Below, one piece after another: positions 36,024-44,819 of a stretch of DNA of 64,000 bases. The translations under genes and the position numbers were made by a program. Source of the stretch: Agaribacillus sp965228415 (lineage in GTDB: Bacteria > Bacteroidota > Bacteroidia > Cytophagales > Cyclobacteriaceae); contig OZ245814.1 in NCBI GenBank assembly GCA_965228415.1, positions 372,001 to 436,000 of the forward strand, read 5' to 3'. Position 1 is the first letter of the stretch, and each line of letters begins with the position of its first letter. The notes beneath the pieces were generated by a model. It was not told the origin of the DNA, did not search any database, and was given only the letters and a program-made list of their open reading frames with translations.

Positions 36024-36734
36024 TCAGATGGTATTGTAATAGTTGACAATCTCAATTAAGTCCTCCTTTTTTTTGAAGCCCAGCCGTTTTGTTTTTGAAA
36101 ATTGTTCAACCTGCTTGCTCTTTGAATCAAACAAAGACAAGGTCTTTTTTTTGCTCTTAGTCAACTTGTAAAGCTGGTCATCGGCGAACATATACAAGGT
36201 CTCGGTTTTCACAATTTCGTTTTGTTCACTACCCATATCCAGCGCCACGTTGTAGTTTGCTTGTTTTATGGTGATAGAAGTGCGTGAAAACAATTTATTT
36301 TTTCCATTGACCAATACTTCAAAAAAACCGTACATAGGAGCATTTTCTATGGAATAACTGCCTGCGTCAATAAAATAAGACTTCCTGTCTCCGGACATTA
36401 TAAAGAATTCTTTAACTTTTCGCCCACTTAATACCCGGACCTTACCACCGAATCTGATCTCCAGATTATTGTTCTCAACATCAAACCTCATCAGAGGACT
36501 TTTGATCGACCTGCCGTCGATCATCTCAATTTGTCCCTGGTGCCAATCGTCGAAAAAGTAATGGGTACCCTTATCCGGTTTCCTTTCAAATGGGATTTCC
36601 GCTACCAGGGTGTGAGACATGTCATTACTCAAATCCAACATGCCCTCGGTTCTGGTGACCTGCGCCTGGGAAAACATGTGAGTGGCCGTAATTAATACTA
36701 CCGCAATCAACCATTTTTTATGTAACATAACCAT
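36024..36734 (-). CDS. Secreted protein of unknown function
   Basis: A 236-aa protein with a Sec signal peptide (KKWLIAVVLITATHMFSQAQ). The mature part is rich in beta strands and short acidic-aromatic turns (YFFDDWHQGQIEMIDG, then VRVLSGRKVKEFF) and has a lysine-rich C-terminus with KRLGFKKKEDLIEIVNYYN. Similar small secreted proteins with a DDW.KG strand are common in Bacteroidota, but I know of no assigned function. The ATG at 36734 or at 36728 may be used. A GGGGGATA box lies about 56 bases upstream, in the gap shared with the cytochrome module. It may be regulated with the second SusCD pair. Confidence 0.7.
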   Translation of the reverse strand: MVMLHKKWLIAVVLITATHMFSQAQVTRTEGMLDLSNDMSHTLVAEIPFERKPDKGTHYFFDDWHQGQIEMIDGRSIKSPLMRFDVENNNLEIRFGGKVRVLSGRKVKEFFIMSGDRKSYFIDAGSYSIENAPMYGFFEVLVNGKNKLFSRTSITIKQANYNVALDMGSEQNEIVKTETLYMFADDQLYKLTKSKKKTLSLFDSKSKQVEQFSKTKRLGFKKKEDLIEIVNYYNTI

Positions 36735-36789
36735 TGCATTTTGTCCTCTATATAACCTTCATATTAAGGAATTAAAGGGAATATAACAA

Positions 36790-36806
36790 CCCCATATTGG
36801 GGGATA
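36790..36806. promoter_or_regulatory. GGGGGATA box 4 (palindromic)
   Basis: CCCC, then ATATT, then GGGGGATA, 15 of 17 identical to box 1 at 28579 and continuing as TATATA. It lies 56 bases upstream of the leftward gene at 36734 and about 300 bases upstream of the rightward gene at 37107. Confidence 0.45.
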
Positions 36807-37034
36807 TATAGAATGTATGTGACTTCCAGGCAACAGATTTGGTTTATATGGAATTTATACCGGTGCCGGCGGAATCAACCGGGGACTTCAGGTGCCTGGG
36901 AATAAATGTAAGTGGTTCCATTAAAAGAACTATCATACAAGACATTTTTGCCGCTTGCCCCCGGCAATCGATCATAATGTTTTCATGGAGACTGCACCAC
37001 ACGAAGCAGATAAGTATTTACTTTTCGGATAGCT

Positions 37035-37069
37035 GCCCCTAATTCCTTCTCCGGCAACAGGGGCTTTTT
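37035..37069 (+). terminator. Possible terminator or attenuator before the DUF1549/DUF1553 gene
   Basis: A 6-bp stem GCCCCT/AGGGGC (37035-37040 with 37059-37064) with an 18-base loop and five T residues. As it lies inside the upstream region of the rightward gene, it might attenuate that transcript rather than end a gene. Confidence 0.4.
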
Positions 37070-37106
37070 GATATAAATTTTATATCTTTAAGACTGTAAA
37101 CTGTTT

Positions 37107-40100
37107 ATGAATTTCATTGAAATGATTGTTTTAAGATTCCGCCGACTACAGCTATGTGGTTTTTTTTTGGTATTTATTCTGGGAAGTTGTCACCAAAAAC
37201 TTCCGGAAGAAGTACAAAATGCCTATGAGGAACTTCCCGAAAAAATCGATTTCAATTTTCACGTCAAACCTATACTGTCCGACAGGTGTTATGCCTGTCA
37301 CGGACCAGATCAAAATAGCAGAAAGGCCTCGTTGAGATTAGATACGGAGGAAGGCGCCTTTGAAGTACTGGAAAGCGGCGGCAGGGCCTTTGTCTCAGGC
37401 AATTTCAAGAAAAGCCTGGCCATTCAACGCATGTTAAGTCATGATCCGGAGTTTATCATGCCACCGCCTGAGTCAAATCTCCACATGACGGCAGAAGAAG
37501 TAGCCATTATAGCTAAGTGGGTAAAGCAGGGTGCGGAATGGAAAGCACACTGGTCCTTCATTCCACCTGAACCGGTCGAAGTACCAGACCCGGTCAATCC
37601 GGATTGGCAAGCAGATAATGCCATAGATCATTTCGTTTTACAGGAATTGTCCCGTCAGGGGCTTACCCCCTCTCCCAAAGCGGGCAAGGAACGATTGCTG
37701 AGGCGAGTAACCATGGACTTAACCGGGTTGCCGCCGACCATTGAGGAAATGGACAATTTTCTGGACGACAACTCCCCCAATGCCTACGAAAAAGTAGTTG
37801 ACAGGCTTTTGGGAAGTGAAGCATATGGAGAAAGAATGGCGATGGAATGGATGGACTTGTCCCGCTACGCAGACTCACACGGTATGCATGCGGACGGTTG
37901 GCGGCTCATGTGGCCCTGGCGGGATTGGGTGATCAATTCTTTCAACGAAAATATGTCTTATGATAAATTTGTAACCTGGCAATTGGCAGGGGATTTATTC
38001 CCAAATGCCACCAAGGAACAGATTTTGGCTACCGCCTTTCATCGCAATCACCCCATGACTGCCGAAGGTGGCGTCATTGATGAAGAATTCCGCATGGAAT
38101 ACGTCGCCGACAGAACAAATACCACGGCTACCGCCTTCCTGGGTTTGACCATGAGCTGTGCCAAGTGTCATGACCATAAATTCGACCCTATTTCACAAGA
38201 GGACTATTTTCAAATGTTTTCGTTCTTTAACAACATCAAGGAGCTGGGCATGACTGGTGATGACGGTAATTATGGCCCTATGCTCCTCCTAACTGATGAG
38301 GAGACCGATGCTTTACTGGAGGACCTGGACAAGAATATACAAAAAAAAGAAAAAGCGCTTGACTTTTCGCAAGAAGATATCAACGGCATCAGCGATTTTG
38401 TTGGCAATAGCAGCCAGGCTCAAAAAGACCCCGCCGGACTCATCGGATACTATCCTTTTGACAAGGTAAGAAAAGGCAAAAACAAAGATGGCCATGAGGT
38501 ATTGATAGTTGATGAAAACAGGAAATCCACTTCTCCCGGCAGTCCTGTGATCACCGATGGAAAAATTGGCAAGGCGCTGATGTTTGAAGGTGATTACAAT
38601 CCCGTGCATCTGAGTGACATGGGCATTTTTGAAATGACAGATCCTTTTTCCGCAGCCGCCTGGATTAACCCCTCTAAAACAGAAAAGGGTAAAACCCAGG
38701 TTATTTTGGGTAATACGGGAAGCAAAAACAATTTTTGGAGGGGTTGGGATTTCTTTCTTGACTCGCTGGACCAGTTGTCAGCGCGGTTGATTCATTCATT
38801 GCCACACAATTATATTCAGGTTACCTCCAATGAATCCATTCAACCAGACACCTGGACGCATGTTTGCGTCGCCTACGACGGCTCAGGCAGGGCGGAAGGC
38901 CTGCAACTGTTCATCAATGGATTGCCTGCCGCCGTCAGCGTCGATTATGACCGTTTGTACAAATCGATTATACCGGTCACCTCCTCCAGCCACCAGCCCG
39001 ACAACCGAGCGCTCCAGGTAGGTAAGAGTTACCGGGCATTTTCCGGTGAAAACGGGATTTACAAAGGAAAAATAGACGAGATAAAGATTTTCGACCGTAA
39101 ACTGTCTCATTTTGACGTGGGAAAAGTAGCAGGACTCTCATCCCCTCCGACGGATAGCAAAACCCTGGCATTACATCAGTTGCAACAAGGCAAAAAACAT
39201 CGACAGCAATTGGCAGAACTTACCAAGCTCCGGCAGGAAAAGCTGGCGATCATGGACACTATTTCAGAAGTAATGGTGATGGAGGAAATGCCTGAAAGCC
39301 GTCCTACCCACGTATTGGAACGAGGTCAATATGATTCGCCCGGAAAACAGGTCAACCCGGGAACCCCCCAACATGTCCTGGCATTTCCTGATAGTCTGCC
39401 TGCCAATAGGCTGGGCTTGGCCCAATGGCTATTCAGCGATGCCAACCCGCTCACCAGCCGGGTAACAGTGAATCGCTACTGGCAAATGTTTTTCGGTCAG
39501 GGATTAGTTAAATCCTTATATGATTTCGGCAACCAGGGGGATTTGCCTACTCATCCGGAGTTATTGGATTGGCTATCGATCAACTTTATGGAAAATGGGT
39601 GGGACCTGAAATCACTTTGCAAGCTTATTGTCATGTCTTCCACCTATCAGCAGTCGTCGGCGGTAAGGCCTGAATTAAAGGAAAAAGACCCTTATAACGC
39701 CTTGTTAGCCAGGGGTCCAAGTTACAGGTGGCCCGCGGAGATGATCAGGGATAATGCGCTGGCTGCCAGCGGATTATTATCAAAGAAAGTAGGTGGCGAA
39801 AGTGTTAAGCCATACCAGCCTGAGGGGCTGTGGATAGAGTTGGGAAACTTTTCCCATAAGCTGTTGCATTACAAACCTGACTCCGGTGAGAAATTATACA
39901 GGCGTAGCATGTACACATTTATTCGCCGTACCTCCCCGCCTCCGTTTATGATCACGTTTGATGCCCCCAACCGGGATATATGTATTTTGCAACGCGAAAG
40001 AACCAATACCCCGTTGCAGGCGCTGGTGCTGCTTAATGATCCTCAATTTATAGAATCATCGCGGGTGCTGGCAGAAAGAATGCAGCTTGAAGGAGGAGAT

Positions 40101-40355
40101 AACCTTGATACGCAAATCACCTACGCCTTTCGCGTAACAACAGGGAGAAAGCCAAAGGACGATGAGTTGATGTTGTTGAAGTCGCTTTACGAAAAAGAGC
40201 GTCAGCGATTTACCAGTGACCTGGAGCAGGCCAATCAATTGCTGGCCGTTGGAGAAAAGAAAAAAGACAAAACATTGGATGTTGTTAAAACTGCCGCGTT
40301 GGCCATGCTGGTTAATACCATTCAAAATCATGATGAGACTTATATGAAAAGATAA
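37107..40355 (+). CDS. DUF1549/DUF1553 protein with cytochrome c and LamG domains, lipoprotein
   Basis: A 1082-aa protein with a lipobox (ILGSC, C28). In order: a planctomycete-type cytochrome c domain with heme motif CYACH (61-65); DUF1549 (about 155-365, LLRRVTMDLTGLPPT and DLSRYADSHG); a LamG/concanavalin-like domain (about 440-690); and DUF1553 (about 765-1030, LAQWLFSDANPLTSRVTVNRYW, broken here by my count, then MSSTYQQSS). The family was first noted in Planctomycetes and is common in Bacteroidota that degrade complex matter; the reaction is unknown. The heme points to an extracytoplasmic redox role and the LamG domain to carbohydrate binding. It is followed 42 bases on by a DUF1501 gene, its usual partner. 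Confidence 0.9.
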   Translation: MNFIEMIVLRFRRLQLCGFFLVFILGSCHQKLPEEVQNAYEELPEKIDFNFHVKPILSDRCYACHGPDQNSRKASLRLDTEEGAFEVLESGGRAFVSGNFKKSLAIQRMLSHDPEFIMPPPESNLHMTAEEVAIIAKWVKQGAEWKAHWSFIPPEPVEVPDPVNPDWQADNAIDHFVLQELSRQGLTPSPKAGKERLLRRVTMDLTGLPPTIEEMDNFLDDNSPNAYEKVVDRLLGSEAYGERMAMEWMDLSRYADSHGMHADGWRLMWPWRDWVINSFNENMSYDKFVTWQLAGDLFPNATKEQILATAFHRNHPMTAEGGVIDEEFRMEYVADRTNTTATAFLGLTMSCAKCHDHKFDPISQEDYFQMFSFFNNIKELGMTGDDGNYGPMLLLTDEETDALLEDLDKNIQKKEKALDFSQEDINGISDFVGNSSQAQKDPAGLIGYYPFDKVRKGKNKDGHEVLIVDENRKSTSPGSPVITDGKIGKALMFEGDYNPVHLSDMGIFEMTDPFSAAAWINPSKTEKGKTQVILGNTGSKNNFWRGWDFFLDSLDQLSARLIHSLPHNYIQVTSNESIQPDTWTHVCVAYDGSGRAEGLQLFINGLPAAVSVDYDRLYKSIIPVTSSSHQPDNRALQVGKSYRAFSGENGIYKGKIDEIKIFDRKLSHFDVGKVAGLSSPPTDSKTLALHQLQQGKKHRQQLAELTKLRQEKLAIMDTISEVMVMEEMPESRPTHVLERGQYDSPGKQVNPGTPQHVLAFPDSLPANRLGLAQWLFSDANPLTSRVTVNRYWQMFFGQGLVKSLYDFGNQGDLPTHPELLDWLSINFMENGWDLKSLCKLIVMSSTYQQSSAVRPELKEKDPYNALLARGPSYRWPAEMIRDNALAASGLLSKKVGGESVKPYQPEGLWIELGNFSHKLLHYKPDSGEKLYRRSMYTFIRRTSPPPFMITFDAPNRDICILQRERTNTPLQALVLLNDPQFIESSRVLAERMQLEGGDNLDTQITYAFRVTTGRKPKDDELMLLKSLYEKERQRFTSDLEQANQLLAVGEKKKDKTLDVVKTAALAMLVNTIQNHDETYMKR

Positions 40356-40397
40356 GTGGCATCCGAAATTAATTAGAACTAATAAAAAAGATGAGTT

Positions 40398-41861
40398 ATG
40401 CATCACTGTCATCACCATAACGAAAAATATACACGCCGGGACTTTTTGACCAAAACGTCGCTGGGCCTGGGCGCCCTAACTTTATCATCACTAATTGATC
40501 CGCTGAAAGCTTTTGGGGGTAATAAGCTCCAAAACTTAAACCTGCCGGGATCGGATATTTTAGGTAAAACCCACTTCCCTGCCAAGGCTAAAAGGGTTAT
40601 CTATCTTCTCCAAAGCGGCGCGCCCTCCCAGTTGGATTTATTTGATCATAAACCACTGCTTAATAAAATGAACGGACAGGAGTTGCCGGACAGTGTGCGA
40701 GGCGATCAAAGAGTCACCGGAATGACGGCGGGACAAGCGTCATTTCCATTAGCCGGCTCTCCGTTTTCATTTCATCAGCGAGGGGAAAGTGGGGCCTGGG
40801 TGAGCGAACTGATGCCCTATACCGCACAAATCGTAGACGAGCTGTGCTTTGTAAAATCTATGTACACAGAGGCCATTAACCACGATCCGGCTGTTACCTT
40901 TATTCAGACAGGATCTCAATTTCCAGGCAGGCCGTCTATAGGCTCATGGCTAAGTTACGGACTGGGAAGCGATAACGAAAACCTTCCTTCATTTGTAGTA
41001 TTGGTAACAAAAAATAAAACCGGTCAACCCTTATATGCCAGGTTATGGGGCAATGGCTTTTTGCCTTCAGAACACCAGGGTGTACAATTCAGGGCCGGAA
41101 AAAACCCTGTCCTGTATCTTACCAATCCTCCGGGTGTCGATCCGATGGCCAGAAGACAGCAATTGGATTATCTAAAAGAATTGCAGCAAAAACAATACGA
41201 TGAGTTGGAAGATCCTGAAATTAGTGCCAGAATCGCACAATATGAAATGGCTTACCGTTTACAAACGTCGGTTCCCGAGATAATGGATACCTCCACAGAA
41301 CCTGATCACATCTACGAAATGTACGGTGAAGACAGCAGAAAACCCGGCACGTATGCTGCCAATTGCCTGCTGGCACGTCGCCTTGCGGAAAAGGATGTAA
41401 AGTTCATACAACTATATCACCAGGGTTGGGATCAGCACGGTAATCTTCCCAATGCTATTAAAACACAATGTAAAGAGACGGACCAACCCACAGCTGCCCT
41501 GATCATGGATCTTAAACAACGGGGGCTGCTGGATGACACCCTGGTTATCTGGGGAGGTGAATTTGGCAGGACAAATTACTCGCAGGGCAAACTTACGGCG
41601 ACCAACTTTGGCAGGGATCACCATGCCCAATGTTATACCATTTTTATGGCCGGAGCGGGCGTTAAAAAGGGTTTTAGCTATGGGGTTACTGACGAATTCG
41701 GTTATAACATTGTTCAAAATCCTGTACACATACATGATTTCCAGGCGACCTTGCTACATTTGCTGGGAGTTGATCATGAAAGATTGACTTTTAAATTTCA
41801 AGGCCGCAGGTATCGGCTTACAGATGTACATGGTAACGTGGTAAAAGATTTATTATCCTAA
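40398..41861 (+). CDS. DUF1501 domain-containing protein, Tat-exported
   Basis: A 487-aa protein with a twin-arginine signal (TRRDFLTKTSLGLGAL) after a histidine-rich N-terminus (HHCHHH). The mature part matches DUF1501, an alkaline-phosphatase/sulfatase-like fold: VIYLLQSGAPSQLDLFDHKP, then MYTEAINHDPAVTF, GGEFGRTNYSQ and GRDHHAQCYT. The aspartates and histidines at these spots are plausible metal ligands. Biochemical function is unknown, but DUF1501 genes almost always neighbour DUF1549/DUF1553 genes, as here. It is exported folded, consistent with a bound metal. The following gene starts 22 bases after the stop, so the three genes 37107-43262 form one operon. Confidence 0.9.
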   Translation: MHHCHHHNEKYTRRDFLTKTSLGLGALTLSSLIDPLKAFGGNKLQNLNLPGSDILGKTHFPAKAKRVIYLLQSGAPSQLDLFDHKPLLNKMNGQELPDSVRGDQRVTGMTAGQASFPLAGSPFSFHQRGESGAWVSELMPYTAQIVDELCFVKSMYTEAINHDPAVTFIQTGSQFPGRPSIGSWLSYGLGSDNENLPSFVVLVTKNKTGQPLYARLWGNGFLPSEHQGVQFRAGKNPVLYLTNPPGVDPMARRQQLDYLKELQQKQYDELEDPEISARIAQYEMAYRLQTSVPEIMDTSTEPDHIYEMYGEDSRKPGTYAANCLLARRLAEKDVKFIQLYHQGWDQHGNLPNAIKTQCKETDQPTAALIMDLKQRGLLDDTLVIWGGEFGRTNYSQGKLTATNFGRDHHAQCYTIFMAGAGVKKGFSYGVTDEFGYNIVQNPVHIHDFQATLLHLLGVDHERLTFKFQGRRYRLTDVHGNVVKDLLS

Positions 41862-41882
41862 TTAAATTACTAATTTTGTCAT

Positions 41883-43262
41883 ATGAATATTGAAATATTT
41901 TTGGGGCGTTTTCATCCACTGATCGTCCATTTGCCAATCGGTTTTGTTTTATTAGCTTTCTTAATGATGCTTTGGGCAAAAAGGTCAAAGAGCACCTCAT
42001 TTCACCAGGCTATCAGCTTCTCACTTTTTCTCGGTGCGGTAAGTGCTCTGGGGTCGGTGATACTGGGATGGCTATTGGCAGGCGATGGTGGATATGATGA
42101 CAGCACCCTGTTCTGGCATCGCTGGCTTGGAATCGGGGTTGCGCTCCTGACTATTTTTGCATGGCTTGTTAATACCGGAAAAATCAAAGCCGGGCAGCGG
42201 GTATTACCGGCTACATTATGGCTTTCCGTTATACTAATCGGGCTAACCGGTCATTTTGGCGGTGTTTTGACGCACGGGAGCACGTACCTGGTACAGTACG
42301 CTCCCGGGTTTATCCAGAAAATACTCTCAGAAAGCGCCACCGCCAGCGAGGACATCGCCCTTCCTTCTCAACCCGATTCAATTGCGGTATATCAACATTT
42401 AATTGCGCCTATCATTGATAATAAATGTATCGCCTGTCATAACGAATCCAAAAAGAAAGGCGGATTAATACTCACCAGCCAGGAGGATATTCTAAACGGA
42501 GGAGAACAGGGAGAGGTTCTGATGGCCGGAGACCCTTATGAAAGCGGGCTTTTTCAAAGAGTGGTGCTTCCGCAAAATAGCAAAAAATTTATGCCTCCAA
42601 AAGGTGAGCCCTTAACCTATAGCGAGATTAAACTACTGGAATGGTGGATTAGCGGCGGCGCTTCATTTGATGAAAAACTGCTGGATAAACCTTTACCAAA
42701 GGAAATAGAAACCCTCTTGCTCAAGGACTTTCACGTCAGTGTAACTGTAAAGCCGTATTATGAACGCGTAGCCGTTGAGCCGGCCTCGGAGGAATCCTTA
42801 GACAAGTTGACGGCAGTAGGATTTAGCACCAAACCCCTTTCCGCGGACAATAACTTTTTACAGGTTGAATTAAACGCTGACTCCCCTACCTTCCGGCAGA
42901 TCGAAACTTTGCTGGAGGTAAGCGAACAGATTACCTGGCTCAACCTGGGAGGAAAAGGAATTACAGACGCTATGCTGCCCGTAATTGGCAAGCTCCCAAA
43001 TCTCACTAAACTGAGCATTGAACAAAATGAAATTACAGATGAAGGCGTTCAGGAACTTAAAAAACTGGCGCATCTGCAATACCTGAATCTATACGGCACG
43101 AAAATCTCAGACAAGGCCCTTGAAAGCATTAAGGAGATCAACTCACTTAGCAGTTTATATGTCTGGCAAACCGACGTAAGCCAGGAAGCCGTTGAGGCCC
43201 TGAACGAAGATCGTCCGAACCTGACGATTGATCGCGGATTTGAGTTTAAGAATGTGAATTGA
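41883..43262 (+). CDS. Membrane DUF2231-like / cytochrome c / leucine-rich-repeat fusion protein
   Basis: A 459-aa protein. Residues 1-140 have four membrane helices with histidines at H11, H16, H79, H124 and H131, as in DUF2231 proteins, where they may bind heme b. Residues 165-260 hold a planctomycete-type cytochrome c domain with CIACH (182-186) and MPPKGEPL, with a methionine as possible sixth ligand. Residues 340-455 contain leucine-rich repeats (LTKLSIEQNEITDEGV, LQYLNLYGTKISDKAL). The protein could pass electrons between the membrane quinone pool and the secreted cytochrome-bearing partner, with the LRR part as a docking surface; that is inference. It is the third gene of the module, spaced 22 bases from the DUF1501 gene. 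Confidence 0.85.
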   Translation: MNIEIFLGRFHPLIVHLPIGFVLLAFLMMLWAKRSKSTSFHQAISFSLFLGAVSALGSVILGWLLAGDGGYDDSTLFWHRWLGIGVALLTIFAWLVNTGKIKAGQRVLPATLWLSVILIGLTGHFGGVLTHGSTYLVQYAPGFIQKILSESATASEDIALPSQPDSIAVYQHLIAPIIDNKCIACHNESKKKGGLILTSQEDILNGGEQGEVLMAGDPYESGLFQRVVLPQNSKKFMPPKGEPLTYSEIKLLEWWISGGASFDEKLLDKPLPKEIETLLLKDFHVSVTVKPYYERVAVEPASEESLDKLTAVGFSTKPLSADNNFLQVELNADSPTFRQIETLLEVSEQITWLNLGGKGITDAMLPVIGKLPNLTKLSIEQNEITDEGVQELKKLAHLQYLNLYGTKISDKALESIKEINSLSSLYVWQTDVSQEAVEALNEDRPNLTIDRGFEFKNVN

Positions 43263-43555
43263 TCAAAATTCCGTTCCGGTAAGGTATCGTAAATACAAAG
43301 CCGGTTATTGAAACCCAACACCAGGGCTTTAGTGACTGGCTGCTTTGTTCGTTTATCACCAGGATTTATTTTAGAGCCGGAAAGACATTTGCGTACTTGT
43401 TCAATGCTGATTACCTGAGATATATCAACCAATTTCCAGGCTGTCACTCAGGCGAGGTCATGGCGTTTTTATGTAAAAAATAGCCTCCTACCAATACGCC
43501 AAATAAAGGGTTAAAGCGTTGTCATTTTTATCTTAATTCGTTATATTAAGAAATA

Positions 43556-44116
43556 ATGTACAAAGCCCTAAAGCATTTACCGGATATTCAACTATGGATT
43601 AAATTTAAGCAAGGTAATAAGCAGGCTTTCAAGTTAATATACTACACCTACTATCAGCACCTTTTCAATTACGGCTTAAAGCTTTCAGGACATGCAGATA
43701 TTACAGAAGACTGCATCCAGGATCTCTTTTTAAAGCTTTGGAAAAATAAAAAGAACCTCGGGGATGTGAATTCCATCAAAGCATATCTTTTTAAGTCTTT
43801 TCGAAGGATTTTGATAGATTTGATCAAATCCGATAAAAAAAACAGTAACGTGATCGACCTCCCTGCGGAGTATGATGTACATCTTAGCGTCGAAGAAATT
43901 CTCATCAAAAATGAGTCCAGCCAACAGCAGCTGACCAGCCTGGAAAAAGCGCTTAATAATCTTTCCAAAAGGCAAAAGGAAATTATATATCTGTGTTTTT
44001 TTAAAGGTATGAGTTATATAGAGATCACCGAAGTAATTCCTATTAAATATCAAACAGTCAGAAATTGCATGCATGAGGCGGTCAAAATTTTGCGAAAGCA
44101 TGTGACCTATCACTAA
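43556..44116 (+). CDS. ECF RNA polymerase sigma factor
   Basis: A 186-aa ECF sigma factor. Region 2 spans about 20-95 (AFKLIYYTYYQHLFNYGLKL, then EDCIQDLFLKLWKNKKN). Region 4 spans about 130-180 (LEKALNNLSKRQKEIIYLCF, then SYIEITEVIPIKYQTVRN). The region 4 helix-turn-helix is less typical than in the sigma at 7649 (VIPIKYQTV in the recognition part), so promoter specificity should differ. No FecR gene follows; the next gene is a small lipoprotein 204 bases downstream. The nearest SusC gene on the same strand is 11 kb upstream. It is an orphan sigma factor in this window, possibly controlling the upstream cytochrome module or a distant locus. Confidence 0.9.
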   Translation: MYKALKHLPDIQLWIKFKQGNKQAFKLIYYTYYQHLFNYGLKLSGHADITEDCIQDLFLKLWKNKKNLGDVNSIKAYLFKSFRRILIDLIKSDKKNSNVIDLPAEYDVHLSVEEILIKNESSQQQLTSLEKALNNLSKRQKEIIYLCFFKGMSYIEITEVIPIKYQTVRNCMHEAVKILRKHVTYH

Positions 44117-44320
44117 TAATTTAAGGTATTTTGTGCCAATCCAATTTTTAGTATTTCTCTATTTCAAAATATAATCCATTGTTTGTTTTTGTGTTTTATG
44201 ACCTGATACATGACATTGGCAAAAAGTAAACAATAACACTTGACAGCTTAACCTGAAGCCAAATTCCAACAATAATGGCATATTGTGTGTCTGATGTATG
44301 AAACAAAAGTTGTTCATGAT

Positions 44321-44737
44321 ATGAAAAGAAACGTTTTAATTTTAGCCCTTTTATTTTTTGCCGGTTTTATCGCAGGTTGTGAAAATGATGATGACCTCAC
44401 CCCAGGCCAACCGATCAATGGTTCCTGGAACCTGACCAACGTTGCAGGCGGACTGGCGGGCGTTAATATTGATTACAAGAAAGGAGAAGTAAAGTGGCAT
44501 TTTGATTCCAAAAGTGGAAATCTCACTGTTGAAAACCTTATTGATTCAACGGGCCCGGAGGATATTTATGCCGGATTGGACAGTGGCACCTACTCTTATG
44601 AAATACGTCAGGAGGGCGAATCAAACGTCCTGTATATCGATAATTCTAAAAGAGGCATTTTGACAATAGTTGACAATACTTTAAAAATTGATGACGGATT
44701 AATAGCTGACGGGTTTATCACACAATTTGAAAGGTAG
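44321..44737 (+). CDS. Small lipoprotein, lipocalin-like
   Basis: From the ATG at 44321 the product is 138 aa; the frame extends 12 codons further up, but the signal peptide starts at MKRNVLILALLFF. The lipobox is IAGC. The mature part (GSWNLTNVAGGLAG, then GEVKWHFDSKSGNLTVEN) has strand-turn patterns of small lipocalin-like or META-type domains, often seen in Bacteroidota lipoproteins that accompany regulators or envelope stress genes. No ligand or partner is evident. It lies behind the orphan ECF sigma gene on the same strand and might be one of its targets or simply a neighbour. Confidence 0.7.
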   Translation: MKRNVLILALLFFAGFIAGCENDDDLTPGQPINGSWNLTNVAGGLAGVNIDYKKGEVKWHFDSKSGNLTVENLIDSTGPEDIYAGLDSGTYSYEIRQEGESNVLYIDNSKRGILTIVDNTLKIDDGLIADGFITQFER

Positions 44738-44819
44738 GTTGATCAATAAAGCTTTAAAGCGCCTCCAGCCCGGTATTCGATTTTAGAACAAACAGGTTGA
44801 TAAAGATAAATATCACCAG

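Larger units (their letters stand above)
36735..37106. promoter_or_regulatory. Divergent intergenic region before the cytochrome module
   Basis: A 372-base gap between the leftward secreted protein and the rightward DUF1549/DUF1553 gene. It contains the box at 36790, a hairpin with T-run (37035-37069), and a 17-base palindrome GATATAAATTTTATATC (37070-37086) just before the rightward start. A 67-codon frame (36839-37042) is not protein-like and starts with TTG. Confidence 0.4.

Noticed and set aside
36839..37042. 67-aa plus-strand frame before the cytochrome module
   Set aside because: Starts with TTG, translation lacks a recognisable pattern, and it overlaps regulatory elements.
43049..43447. 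132-aa minus-strand frame
   Set aside because: Mostly antisense to the LRR part of the membrane cytochrome gene; no family features.
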